Part shown: in pieces, positions 1 to 6,549 of the stretch
Layout: each line of letters begins with the position of its first letter
Numbering within the stretch: position 1 is the first letter of the stretch
NCBI GenBank assembly: GCA_023257035.1
Contig: JALRDI010000329.1
Span: 1-17,232 of the forward strand
Source: Ilumatobacteraceae bacterium
GTDB taxonomy: Bacteria; Actinomycetota; Acidimicrobiia; Acidimicrobiales; Ilumatobacteraceae
DNA: 17,232 nucleotides
Reading direction: 5' to 3'
Position numbers and translations under genes: made by a program
Notes under the pieces: generated by a model
The model's input: only the letters and a program-made list of their open reading frames with translations
Database searches by the model: none
What the model was told of the DNA's origin: nothing

Positions 1-521
1 ACATTGCTCATCGCCGTGAACGACACAACCGAGGCCCCGTCGATGAGGTTGTCGAGATCGCTCAGATCGAGGCGGCCATCTTCGGTTAAGGGAATCCACC
101 GCAATGTGATGCCGCGCTCTGCAGCCCTCCTTTGCCATGGAACGATGTTCGCGTGATGCTCCATGTGAGTGAGCACAACCACATCGCCTTCTGAGAGATG
201 TTGGCGTGTCCACCCCTGCGCAAACAGGTTCAGTGATTCGGTTGCGTTTTTCGTGAACACCACTTCGTCGGGCGATCCCGCGTTGATAAACGATGCAACA
301 AGAGACCGCGCACGCTCAAAGGCATCGGTTGCTGCTGCCGCCATTCGATAGGCGCTGCGATTAATCGGTGCGTATGACTGCTCGGTGAACGAACGCATCG
401 CCTCAATCACCGCTGTTGGCTTCTGCGATGTGTTCGCTGAGTCGAGGTATACCACCGGTGAGTTATCGATCTCGCGACGCAGGTGTGGAAAGTCGTCGCG
501 GATGGTCGACAGGTCAATCAT
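1..521 (-). CDS. sufS: SufS-type cysteine desulfurase, 5' part only (C-terminus beyond window edge)
   Basis: Reading the minus strand from ATG at 521 gives 173 residues of a class-V aminotransferase fold, PLP-dependent cysteine desulfurase, which supplies sulfur (as persulfide) for SUF Fe-S cluster assembly in the cytoplasm. Family signatures seen are YLDSANTSQKP near residues 25-35, FTKNATESLNL near 89-99 and THMEHHANIVPWQ near 118-130, the last holding the His that stacks on PLP. The PLP lysine and the catalytic Cys lie beyond the window edge, so activity cannot be judged. The usual YLDSAATSQKP has Asn in place of one Ala. The start follows the sufC stop by a single base (TGAGATG), so the two are almost certainly co-transcribed and translationally coupled. 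Known SufS enzymes also show selenocysteine lyase activity in vitro; nothing here shows that for this protein. Confidence 0.93.
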   Translation of the reverse strand, partial: MIDLSTIRDDFPHLRREIDNSPVVYLDSANTSQKPTAVIEAMRSFTEQSYAPINRSAYRMAAAATDAFERARSLVASFINAGSPDEVVFTKNATESLNLFAQGWTRQHLSEGDVVVLTHMEHHANIVPWQRRAAERGITLRWIPLTEDGRLDLSDLDNLIDGASVVSFTAMSN

Positions 522-522
522 C

Positions 523-1317
523 TCAAGCCCTCGATTGCGCTCTGAGCGCCTCGTAACCGTCTCGCTCAAGTTTCTCGGCGAGCTCTAAGCCGCCGGATTC
601 GATGATGCGGCCATCGACCATGATGTGAACGATGTCTGGCTGAACCTCATCGAGAAGACGCTGATAGTGGGTGATCATGACGATTCCCATCGATGGGCGG
701 TCAGCGCGAACTTCTCGAATGCCAGATGCAACGATACGAAGGGCATCGATATCGAGGCCTGAGTCGGTCTCATCAAGAATTGCAATCTCTGGTTCGAGGA
801 GAGCCATTTGCATGATCTCGTTGCGTTTCTTCTCGCCACCGGAGAATCCTTCGTTGAGGTAGCGATCGACGAACGAGGAATCCATTCCGAGGCGCTGCAT
901 CCACTCCATTGCGGAGAGCCGTAACTCAAGAACAGAAAGGTCAATACCTTTCCGAGCTGAGAGTGCTTGCCTCAAAAACTGGATAACCGAGACCCCCTGA
1001 ATTTCCTGCGGGTACTGAAACGCGAGGAACATGCCCGCTTTCGCCCGCTCATCCGGTGAGTCTTCAAGAACTGAATTTCCAAGCAACTTGATGTCGCCGC
1101 CAGTGACCTCGTATTCAGGCGAGCCAAGGAGGGTGTTTCCGAGAGTTGATTTTCCCGAACCGTTCGGGCCCATGATGGCGTGGACCTCACCAGGGAGAAC
1201 AGTCAGATTGAAGCCCCGCAGGATCTCGCCAGTCGACTCGGCGGAGTCACCAGATGGGCGAGCACGAAGATCTGAAATCTCGAGAAGAGGGGCAGTGGTC
1301 TCAGGAGACTCGGGCAT
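523..1317 (-). CDS. sufC: SufC, Fe-S cluster assembly ATPase
   Basis: A 264-residue ABC-type ATPase of the SufBC2D scaffold complex, which drives Fe-S cluster assembly in the cytoplasm. Walker A GPNGSGKST lies at 50-58, the Q-loop FQYPQEI near 100-106, the SufC-specific signature EGFSGGEKKRNEIMQM at about 156-171, Walker B AILDETDSGLD at 179-189, and the H-loop ITHYQ near 215-219. Length is close to the family's 250-260; the extra residues form a short insertion near 20-32 before the first core strand. The gene directly upstream is a fatty acid desaturase, not sufB or sufD, so the scaffold partners must lie elsewhere. The ATG is preceded by TACAAT and six bases, with no Shine-Dalgarno site, suggesting an independent leaderless transcript for sufC-sufS. 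Identity is very secure. Confidence 0.97.
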   Translation of the reverse strand: MPESPETTAPLLEISDLRARPSGDSAESTGEILRGFNLTVLPGEVHAIMGPNGSGKSTLGNTLLGSPEYEVTGGDIKLLGNSVLEDSPDERAKAGMFLAFQYPQEIQGVSVIQFLRQALSARKGIDLSVLELRLSAMEWMQRLGMDSSFVDRYLNEGFSGGEKKRNEIMQMALLEPEIAILDETDSGLDIDALRIVASGIREVRADRPSMGIVMITHYQRLLDEVQPDIVHIMVDGRIIESGGLELAEKLERDGYEALRAQSRA

Positions 1318-1323
1318 ATCTTT

Positions 1324-1329
1324 ATTGTA
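1324..1329 (-). promoter_or_regulatory. Candidate -10 element for leaderless sufC-sufS transcript
   Basis: TACAAT (one mismatch to TATAAT) lies on the minus strand, six bases before the sufC ATG at 1317, so transcription would begin at or next to the start codon. No convincing -35 hexamer is seen at 16-18 bp, and no Shine-Dalgarno sequence is present. Same geometry as several other genes in this window. Confidence 0.45.
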
Positions 1330-1399
1330 GAACCGACACAGGAATTAGCACTGTCGTCGTAGGGGAAATTCGATGTGGCAACGGTCTCAGCCGGCAATT

Positions 1400-2395
1400 T
1401 CAGCCCGCAGATAGAGCTTTCCACAGCGCTGGGTACGACTTGTACTCGTACTCGTCGGTGATGTACCCCGAATCCTTTAACGCTCGATGATATTTCGGCA
1501 GGCTTCGGAATGGCACGCCTGAGTCGACGTGATGCTCGAGGTGATAGCCAAGTTGGTACGGGGCCATGATGAAACGAGTGATCGGGTCTTGGCGGATGCA
1601 GTGGGTGGTCACTCGACGGTCGGTTGACGCCTCGAGGCCGCCATGTTCAGCGATTGAGCGTAACCGATTAATGACGCGCCACAGAGTGAGGAACGGCAAG
1701 ATCCACAGCAACGGGTACACCAACGGCTGTCCGGCAAGAATCGATATTGCGAACAGCCCTGCATGAACAACAACCATTGACGCCAGCACCTTGCGTTGGC
1801 GAGGGTCAGCCCACCGGCGAGGTGCAAATTGATATTTGAGTAGGCGGAGGCCTGTCCGGCCTGTTGCATCACGGAGAAGTTTCCGACGCATCGAATCTTT
1901 CGACACGGGGTAACCCTGATATAGCGGCATGTCAGGTTCTTCGGGGCCGAATTCACGACGATGATGCGCCATGTGCACACGCCGGTATGCGTCGGTCGAC
2001 ACCAGCCCGATGTAGCCGAGAACCCAGCGTCCGATCAGGTCGTTCCACTTTTTGTTGGTGAAGAGCAATCGATGCGCTGCTTCATGCATGAGGGCAGCAA
2101 ATTGGGCATGGGCACGGCCCATGAGGATGAATGCAATCGGCCATGCCCACCATCCGAGGCGAACGGTGACTGCAAGGATTGCAATTGTTTGGGCGTACAG
2201 CGCAACGATCGTGAACGCATTGCGAGCGTTCGACACTCTGCGAAGTTCGGCACGAAATTCTGGGTTCGGCCGGCCATCAGGCCGAACGAGGTCGGTCGCC
2301 GTGCCTGGTTGGAACATGTCCGCTGGCGGTGTCATTCCGCCAAGGCGGATAGCAGCGGAGCTATCGAACGCGATTGAGGGGCCGTGGGCAACCAT
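1400..2395 (-). CDS. Membrane fatty acid desaturase family protein
   Basis: A 331-residue integral-membrane di-iron desaturase with all three histidine boxes: HEAAH at 104-108, HMAHH at 141-145 and HLEHH at 285-289, plus the extra conserved His in RSIAEHGG near 251. Hydrophobic stretches near 62-100 and 205-240 are the likely membrane hairpins. The family introduces double bonds into acyl chains of membrane lipids using O2 and an electron donor; some members act on sphingoid bases or carotenoids, and substrate cannot be told from sequence. The first ATG (2395) follows TACGCT and six bases, fitting a leaderless start. An internal ATG at residue 21 is an alternative that would not affect the catalytic core. 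It lies 82 bp before sufC with no obvious functional link. Confidence 0.9.
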   Translation of the reverse strand: MVAHGPSIAFDSSAAIRLGGMTPPADMFQPGTATDLVRPDGRPNPEFRAELRRVSNARNAFTIVALYAQTIAILAVTVRLGWWAWPIAFILMGRAHAQFAALMHEAAHRLLFTNKKWNDLIGRWVLGYIGLVSTDAYRRVHMAHHRREFGPEEPDMPLYQGYPVSKDSMRRKLLRDATGRTGLRLLKYQFAPRRWADPRQRKVLASMVVVHAGLFAISILAGQPLVYPLLWILPFLTLWRVINRLRSIAEHGGLEASTDRRVTTHCIRQDPITRFIMAPYQLGYHLEHHVDSGVPFRSLPKYHRALKDSGYITDEYEYKSYPALWKALSAG

Positions 2396-2401
2396 GACTT
2401 A

Positions 2402-2407
2402 AGCGTA
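2402..2407 (-). promoter_or_regulatory. Candidate -10 element for desaturase gene
   Basis: TACGCT on the minus strand, six bases before the desaturase ATG at 2395, in the same TANNNT-N6-start arrangement as sufC. No clear -35 or Shine-Dalgarno site is seen. Confidence 0.35.
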
Positions 2408-2446
2408 CTTTCTCGATGTTCTATGAACGAGTACGACCGGTATCGC

Positions 2447-2468
2447 GGTGAGACCCCGTCGGCTCACC
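2447..2468 (-). terminator. Hairpin over the stop of the MBL-fold gene, possible terminator
   Basis: GGTGAG and CTCACC form a perfect 6-bp inverted repeat separated by 10 bases. The hairpin includes the stop codon of the MBL-fold gene (2464-2466). No T-run follows, so this would be a tail-less actinobacterial-type terminator at best. Confidence 0.3.
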
Positions 2469-3084
2469 ATCCCCGATCAACCCACTCTTGAAGATGCGGA
2501 CGCTCAGTTCCAATCGTGGTATCGAGGCCGTGTCCTGGGAGAACGATGGTGTCGTCGGGGAAGGGGAAGAGCAGCTCATCGATCGAGGTGATGATGGTGT
2601 TGAAATCTCCACCTTCGTATTGGGTCGCGCCCGGCCCGCCTGGAAACAATGTGTCGCCAGTGAAGAGCAGCGGAGTGCCCTCCAGATGGAATGAGATCGA
2701 GCCGGGAGTATGGCCAGGGTTGTGGATTGCGTTCAGTCGCAGCGAGCCAAACTCGATGACTTCTTTGTCATCGATGAAGACGTCGTATCCAACATCTTTC
2801 AGCATCGGCGCGTCGGCGGCTGTCACAGCAACTTCGTAGCCAGCCTCGCGCATCTGAGTAACCGCACCTATGTGATCATGGTGGCCGTGGGTTTCGAGAA
2901 TTCGTCGAACTCCGAGTGCTTGTGAGAGTTCGAGAAGGCGTTCATGCTCGTTAGCCGCATCGATGAGAATGGCCTCGCCAGACGCAAGACAGCGAATGAT
3001 GAACACGTTGTTGTCGTAGGAACCAACGACGAGTTTGTGGACCTCAACATCTGCATTTGACCAATGAAGTGTGCTCATTTCCAT
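2464..3084 (-). CDS. MBL-fold metallohydrolase (glyoxalase II-like)
   Basis: A 206-residue metallo-beta-lactamase-fold hydrolase. The metal-binding motif THGHHDH is near residues 65-71, followed by GHTPGS, FTGDTLF (third-site Asp) and PGHG, in the order expected of the glyoxalase II/Zn hydrolase group. Two metal sites appear complete, so it should be an active hydrolase, probably on a thioester or a similar small substrate; hydroxyacylglutathione is doubtful because most actinobacteria lack glutathione. The protein is cytoplasmic with no signal peptide. ATGs occur at 3084 and 3078; the second has AAGAAT six bases upstream and may be the true leaderless start (MSTLHW). It lies 57 bp downstream of the toxin-antitoxin pair, on the same strand. 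The family is secure; the substrate is not. Confidence 0.88.
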   Translation of the reverse strand: MEMSTLHWSNADVEVHKLVVGSYDNNVFIIRCLASGEAILIDAANEHERLLELSQALGVRRILETHGHHDHIGAVTQMREAGYEVAVTAADAPMLKDVGYDVFIDDKEVIEFGSLRLNAIHNPGHTPGSISFHLEGTPLLFTGDTLFPGGPGATQYEGGDFNTIITSIDELLFPFPDDTIVLPGHGLDTTIGTERPHLQEWVDRGW

Positions 3085-3141
3085 ATTCTTGCCGTTTCGG
3101 CTTCATTTGGAGTGACCGAGTCAGCAACTCGCGAAATTGAG

Positions 3142-3549
3142 CTACGTCGATAGCACCTCGTATCCGAGATCGAGGGCGATCGGAATCTGATTTGGATCAA
3201 GCGTCGCAAAGGTGAGGTTGCGTGGTAGCCGATCGGCTGCTGCGAAGTGAATTGCGTCGCTCAGTCGAACCGGGCGTTCGCGCGCGAGTGACGCAGCTCG
3301 TTCTGTGCACCGAGCGTCGAGAGGAACGATATGGAGGTAGTCCCAGGTCAGTCGAATGGCATCTTCGAGATCAGCGCGGGCGTAACGCTCATCAGTGAGA
3401 CGATCAATGGCCGGAAGTGCTTCGGTGAGTGCAAGGCCCGATGCGGCGACAACGTCTGCGCACTCAAATGCGGCAACGATTGGCTCTCTTCCCGCGGTAT
3501 CAGTGGCGATCGCAAGCAGCGCTGAAGTGTCCAGGAAGAGAACGCTCAT
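3142..3549 (-). CDS. vapC: PIN-domain toxin, VapC family
   Basis: A 135-residue PIN-domain protein, typical VapC length. The acidic Mg-binding residues are present: D7 in LFLDTSALL, E43 in LALTEAL, D98 in RLSDAIHFAAA and D118 in FATLDPN. VapC toxins are site-specific ribonucleases, usually cutting tRNA or rRNA, and are held inactive by the antitoxin translated just before them. Its ATG overlaps the antitoxin stop by four bases (ATGA), the classic coupling of a toxin-antitoxin operon. The target RNA cannot be predicted. All four acidic residues are intact, so I see no sign of decay. Confidence 0.9.
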   Translation of the reverse strand: MSVLFLDTSALLAIATDTAGREPIVAAFECADVVAASGLALTEALPAIDRLTDERYARADLEDAIRLTWDYLHIVPLDARCTERAASLARERPVRLSDAIHFAAADRLPRNLTFATLDPNQIPIALDLGYEVLST

Positions 3550-3815
3550 CCGCGTAAGTCCCGTAACGCTTGATCAAGGCGGGTTCCTGCCCACACTCGA
3601 ACTGGCTCTGGTTGTCGCCAATCGGCTGAGCGACGTGGAGGAATCACTGCCCCTGAGGCAATGAGTTGATCGATAGTCGGCGCAGATGCACCGAGCGGGC
3701 CGAGTACAGCGACCGGTTCGCCTCGATCGGTAATCAGCGTCGACTCGCCGTGCTCTGCTCGGCGAAGAATTGAGGCAAATTCTGCCCGAGCCGCTCGGGT
3801 CCCAATTGTGTACAT
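3546..3815 (-). CDS. Phd/YefM-type antitoxin of the VapC toxin
   Basis: An 89-residue protein starting MYTIGTRAARAEFASILRRAEHG, the standard opening of Phd/YefM antitoxins: a strand, then a helix ending in a basic patch, then the TLITDRGEPVAVLGP strand pair. The C-terminal half (about 45-89) is less conserved and should wrap around the toxin; it contains IPPRRSADWRQPEPVRVW, a tail type often paired with PIN toxins. ATG at 3815 is chosen because homologues start there; an in-frame ATG at 3827 adds only four residues. The much longer open frame upstream is not coding, as it runs through the divergent gene. The start codon sits in a perfect inverted repeat, expected to be its own operator. It overlaps the toxin gene by four bases. 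Confidence 0.87.
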   Translation of the reverse strand: MYTIGTRAARAEFASILRRAEHGESTLITDRGEPVAVLGPLGASAPTIDQLIASGAVIPPRRSADWRQPEPVRVWAGTRLDQALRDLRG

Positions 3816-3826
3816 AGGTGTACACA
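3807..3826. promoter_or_regulatory. Perfect inverted repeat at antitoxin start, probable autoregulatory operator
   Basis: Two 8-bp arms, TGTGTACA and TGTACACA, are perfect inverted copies around the 4-bp spacer TAGG. Each arm contains the self-complementary TGTACA, so the site is both an inverted and a direct repeat. It covers the first codons of the antitoxin and overlaps a TAATGT -10-like hexamer at 3829-3824. Phd-family antitoxins bind such palindromes to repress their own operon. The site also lies just upstream of the divergent acyl-CoA dehydrogenase promoter. Confidence 0.65.
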
Positions 3827-3833
3827 TTACGAT

Positions 3834-3865
3834 TTGCTGGAGTATTCGTCTAGTCGGCATACTTT
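3834..3865 (+). promoter_or_regulatory. Candidate promoter of acyl-CoA dehydrogenase gene
   Basis: TTGCTG at 3834-3839 and CATACT at 3858-3863 are spaced 18 bp; TACTTT at 3860-3865 is an alternative -10. The ATG at 3871 follows 6-8 bases later with no Shine-Dalgarno site, consistent with a leaderless mRNA. Confidence 0.4.
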
Positions 3866-3870
3866 CCAAC

Positions 3871-4986
3871 ATGAACTTTGCATTTACCGAAGAACAAGAC
3901 GAACTGCGCTCAACCATCCGTGCCTTCATGGAGGCGAAGAGCTCCGAAGAAGCCGTTCGTGAGCAAATGGAAACCGACAACGGTTACGACACCGATGTTT
4001 GGACACAGATGGCTGAGCAAATGGGTCTTCAGGGACTTCACATTCCAGAGGAGTACGGCGGCTCAGGTTTCGGCTACGTCGAACTCGGCATCGTGCTCGA
4101 AGAAATGGGACGCGCACTGCTCTGCGCACCGTTCTTCTCATCAGTTGTTCTCGCCGCCAATACGTTGCTGCAGTCAGGTGACGACGCAGCGAAGTCGGCG
4201 CACCTCCCAGGCATCGCCGCCGGTTCGACCATTGCAACTGTTGCGTTCACTGAGCCAAACGGCAAGTGGGATGATTCGGGAATCACGATGGAAGCTTCAG
4301 GTTCCGGATCAGATGTGACCCTTAACGGAACGAAGTCGTTCGTCATTGACGGCCACCTCGCAGACCTCATCATCGTTGCGGCCCGTAGTTCAGCAGGCGT
4401 GAGCCTCTACACCGTTGCAGGTGACGCAGCCGGTCTTACCCGCACTGCACTCTCGACGATGGACCAGACCCGTCGTCAGGCCAAGCTTGAGTTCTCAAAT
4501 ACCCCAGCAACACTTCTTGGTGCAGAGGGCAAGGGCTGGGACATCCTCTCAACCGTGCTCGACCTCGCCGCAGTCGGTCTTGCAGCTGAGCAGGTTGGTG
4601 GCGCACAGTTTGTTCTCGAGATGGCAGTTCAGTACGCCAAGGATCGCGTTCAGTTCGGTCGCCCAATTGGTTCATTCCAGGCCATCAAACACAAGTGTGC
4701 CGACATGCTCCTCGAAGTCGAGTCAGCCAAGTCAGCTGCGTACTACGGCCTGTGGTGCGCAAGCGAGATGAACGACGAATTGCCGTCGGTTGCGTCACTC
4801 GCTAAGGCGTATTGCTCAGAGGCGTACTTCCACGCCACAGCAGAAAACATCCAGATCCATGGTGGTATTGGATTCACCTGGGAGCACCCAGCACACCTGT
4901 ACTTCAAGCGTGCGAAGTCATCAGAGCTGCTCTTCGGTGACCCGACCTACCACCGTGAGCTTCTCGCACAGCGGATCGGAATCTGA
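3871..4986 (+). CDS. Acyl-CoA dehydrogenase (FadE-like)
   Basis: A 371-residue flavoenzyme of the acyl-CoA dehydrogenase family, which catalyses FAD-dependent alpha,beta-desaturation of acyl-CoAs. The N-terminal helical domain starts FTEEQDELRSTIRAF (5-19), the beta domain carries VAFTEPNGKWDDSG (124-137), and the C-terminal helical domain has DRVQFGRPIGSFQAIKH (258-274) and IQIHGGIGFTWEHPAHLYFKR (327-347). The last motif is typical of actinobacterial FadE proteins, some of which degrade sterol side chains as heterotetramers. Where medium-chain enzymes have the catalytic Glu of YEGT, this protein reads FGD (355-357), so the base is shifted or supplied by another residue. Start 3871 is preferred over a 21-codon in-frame extension because MNFAFTEEQ matches the family opening. 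Codon choice looks more biased than its neighbours, suggesting strong expression. Confidence 0.93.
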   Translation: MNFAFTEEQDELRSTIRAFMEAKSSEEAVREQMETDNGYDTDVWTQMAEQMGLQGLHIPEEYGGSGFGYVELGIVLEEMGRALLCAPFFSSVVLAANTLLQSGDDAAKSAHLPGIAAGSTIATVAFTEPNGKWDDSGITMEASGSGSDVTLNGTKSFVIDGHLADLIIVAARSSAGVSLYTVAGDAAGLTRTALSTMDQTRRQAKLEFSNTPATLLGAEGKGWDILSTVLDLAAVGLAAEQVGGAQFVLEMAVQYAKDRVQFGRPIGSFQAIKHKCADMLLEVESAKSAAYYGLWCASEMNDELPSVASLAKAYCSEAYFHATAENIQIHGGIGFTWEHPAHLYFKRAKSSELLFGDPTYHRELLAQRIGI

Positions 4987-5021
4987 ACACGCTCCATCTG
5001 CCACGTCAACGGCAGTAGTAA

Positions 5022-5027
5022 TAGTCT
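5022..5027 (+). promoter_or_regulatory. Candidate -10 for the small membrane protein gene at 5034
   Basis: TAGTCT lies six bases before the GTG start at 5034. CTGCCA at 4998-5003 could be a -35 with an 18-bp spacer (four of six positions match TTGACA). No Shine-Dalgarno site is present. Confidence 0.4.
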
Positions 5028-5033
5028 GAGAGT

Positions 5034-5495
5034 GTGAATTTCACTCTCGGAATCTTCGTAGTCCTAGCGGCGGTCGCAGTTTTTGCGATCGCCGCTGGCG
5101 CGATTGGGCGCGAGGCGCATCGGCTTGATGCAATCGCTCCCAGAGCGGTCTACACCCTCGACGAGGCAGTCGATTTCGTTGCTGATCGGATTCCTGAGCG
5201 CAGCCAAGCCCGACTTACACCGGCAGAGGTCGAGACATTGCTCGTCGGGCACATCAACTGGCTACATGCCCAAGGGCTTGCACCCGATCGAGTAGTTGAC
5301 CAGCGACAAGATAGTGATTCCAAAGTGATTGTCTCTGATGAGGCGCTTATCGCACATCTTCTTGGAATTGCGGGTGAATCAGAAATCGAGATCCTTGATG
5401 ATGTTGATGTTGTCGAAGTGGTCGATGCACACCTCAAGTATTTCGATGCAATTGGCGCTGTCGGGCCGATTGCGCCTCCCGACGATGTGATCTGA
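5034..5495 (+). CDS. Uncharacterised protein with one N-terminal membrane segment
   Basis: I do not recognise a family. The 153-residue product begins (GTG start) with a hydrophobic segment at about 4-24 (LGIFVVLAAVAVFAIAAGAI), probably a signal anchor, followed by a soluble region rich in Asp and Glu. Residues 40-115 look helical (YTLDEAVDFVADRIPERSQARLTPAEVE), and an acidic run EIEILDDVDVVEVVDAH lies near 118-134. There are no Cys residues and no obvious catalytic motif. The start follows TAGTCT by six bases, consistent with a leaderless transcript. It sits 47 bp after the acyl-CoA dehydrogenase and 41 bp before the next small gene, all on the same strand. The long open frame, start signal and plausible composition support a real gene; function is unknown. 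Confidence 0.75.
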   Translation: MNFTLGIFVVLAAVAVFAIAAGAIGREAHRLDAIAPRAVYTLDEAVDFVADRIPERSQARLTPAEVETLLVGHINWLHAQGLAPDRVVDQRQDSDSKVIVSDEALIAHLLGIAGESEIEILDDVDVVEVVDAHLKYFDAIGAVGPIAPPDDVI

Positions 5496-5518
5496 CAATC
5501 CTCCTTGGCGGTCGATGT

Positions 5519-5537
5519 TTCGCTAGCGTGTAGCGAA
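5519..5537. repeat. Inverted repeat at the start of the 74-residue gene, possible operator
   Basis: TTCGCTA at 5519-5525 and TAGCGAA at 5531-5537 are perfect 7-bp inverted arms around GCGTG. The site overlaps a TAGCGT -10-like hexamer (5524-5529) and ends on the A of the ATG at 5537, a position suited to a repressor site or to a 5' mRNA structure. Confidence 0.4.
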
Positions 5538-5761
5538 TGGAACGTCCGATTCGCTTCGAACACACTCGCTTTCTTGGTGACAAGCGCACACAACTTGTGT
5601 ACGACCTTGATGAATGGAATGACGAAGCCGTGATCGACGAGATCGTTGAGGCAGAGACAGGGCTCTGTTTCGGTCCCGACACACTCGCCGAGGCCCGAAA
5701 TCGTGGATACACACTTGCGCGTCCTGGTGTGTCGCGTCGTCACCGTAAGCCTCGAGCCTGA
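5537..5761 (+). CDS. Small conserved-looking protein of unknown function
   Basis: A 74-residue soluble protein, not recognised. It starts MERPIRFEHTRFLGDKRTQL, has an acidic helical middle (DEWNDEAVIDEIVEAE) and ends in a basic tail (GVSRRHRKPRA). There is a single Cys (in GLCFGPDTL) and no membrane segment. The composition, acidic centre plus basic C-terminus, would suit a small regulatory or binding protein, but that is a guess. ATG at 5537 sits at the end of an inverted repeat and 8 bases after TAGCGT. It ends nine bases before the alpha/beta-hydrolase gene, so the two are very probably co-transcribed. Confidence 0.68.
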   Translation: MERPIRFEHTRFLGDKRTQLVYDLDEWNDEAVIDEIVEAETGLCFGPDTLAEARNRGYTLARPGVSRRHRKPRA

Positions 5762-5770
5762 CCTGACACC

Positions 5771-6514
5771 ATGGAGGGCAGTTTTGAGAGCGGTGGTGAA
5801 CGGCTCGCCTGCCATGTGACCGTTCCGTCGGAGACCGGTGGAACAATGCCCGGTCTGATCCTCTGTCATGGCTTTCCGATCGGGCCCCTCGATGCTCGGA
5901 GATCAGCAGGAACCTTTCCAGAACTGATTGACCGTCTTGCCCATGATGTGGGCTATGCGGCGATGACATTTACGTTCCGTGGTTGTGGTTCCTCAACTGG
6001 TGACTTCTCCCTCCAAGGCTGGATGGATGACTTGAGAAATGCCGTCGACCATCTCGTGACAACAACCGGAGTTGAGCGGGTCGTTCTCATCGGGACCAAC
6101 ACTGGTGGGTCACTCGTCATCTGCGAAGCAGCAGATGATCCGCGCATCCATGCAGCAGCGCTCCTTTCGCCACGAGCGGACTTTGACGATTGGGCTGATC
6201 ATCCGAGACGTTTCCTTGAACATGCTCGTCAGATTGGTGCAGTTCGTACGCCGGGCTTCCCGTCGTCCCTCGATGAGTGGAGCAGGGCATTCCGTCGTTT
6301 CCGTCCCGCTGCCGCAGCGAGAAGATTTGCGCCGCGGCCGCTACTGGTGCTGCACGGTGACGACGACTCGAGTGTTCCAGTAAGTGATGCCCGTCAACTC
6401 GCTCAGTCACATGGCAATGCCGAACTCAACGTACTTGCAGGGGCAGGGCATCGACTTCGCCATGACCCTCGGGCAATTGCGATTTTGTCCGGTTGGCTTG
6501 ACCGGGTGCGGTAA
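5771..6514 (+). CDS. Alpha/beta-hydrolase-fold protein with Asn in the nucleophile position
   Basis: A 247-residue alpha/beta-hydrolase of the peptidase S9/dienelactone-hydrolase-like group. The oxyanion-side motif LCHGFP is at 31-36, the strand-turn TFRGCGSSTGD at 68-78, the acid loop VLHGDDDSSVPV at 193-204 and the catalytic His in GAGHRLRHDP at 224-233. The nucleophile elbow, normally GxSxG, reads G108-T-N110-T-G112 (codons GGG ACC AAC ACT GGT), so the catalytic Ser is replaced by Asn while acid and His remain. It may be a non-hydrolytic binding protein or a lyase-like relative rather than an esterase. The start is nine bases after the previous gene, with no Shine-Dalgarno site. The gene converges on aceE with a 21-bp gap. 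Confidence 0.85.
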   Translation: MEGSFESGGERLACHVTVPSETGGTMPGLILCHGFPIGPLDARRSAGTFPELIDRLAHDVGYAAMTFTFRGCGSSTGDFSLQGWMDDLRNAVDHLVTTTGVERVVLIGTNTGGSLVICEAADDPRIHAAALLSPRADFDDWADHPRRFLEHARQIGAVRTPGFPSSLDEWSRAFRRFRPAAAARRFAPRPLLVLHGDDDSSVPVSDARQLAQSHGNAELNVLAGAGHRLRHDPRAIAILSGWLDRVR

Positions 6515-6532
6515 GCCAATCCGTAAAGAACT

Positions 6533-6549
6533 CGTTCAGATAATGAACG
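6533..6549. terminator. Short hairpin between convergent hydrolase and aceE genes
   Basis: CGTTCA and TGAACG form a perfect 6-bp inverted repeat around GATAA. It overlaps the aceE stop codon (6536-6538). There is no T-run on either side, so terminator function is only suggested by its place between convergent genes. Confidence 0.3.

Noticed and set aside
3816..3980. N-terminal extension of the antitoxin reading into the acyl-CoA dehydrogenase gene
   Set aside because: The Phd/YefM family starts at MYTIGTRAAR; the extension is Ser/Arg-rich shadow sequence of the divergent gene.
4998..5015. Hairpin CTGCC-N8-GGCAG after the acyl-CoA dehydrogenase
   Set aside because: Only five base pairs with an eight-base loop and no T-run, and the left arm overlaps a likely -35 for the next gene. 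Too weak to call a terminator.
5150..5869. 239-codon open frame on the minus strand
   Set aside because: It lies antisense to three plus-strand genes that show start signals or family motifs, is rich in Ser/Thr/Arg as shadow frames are, and has no recognisable motif.
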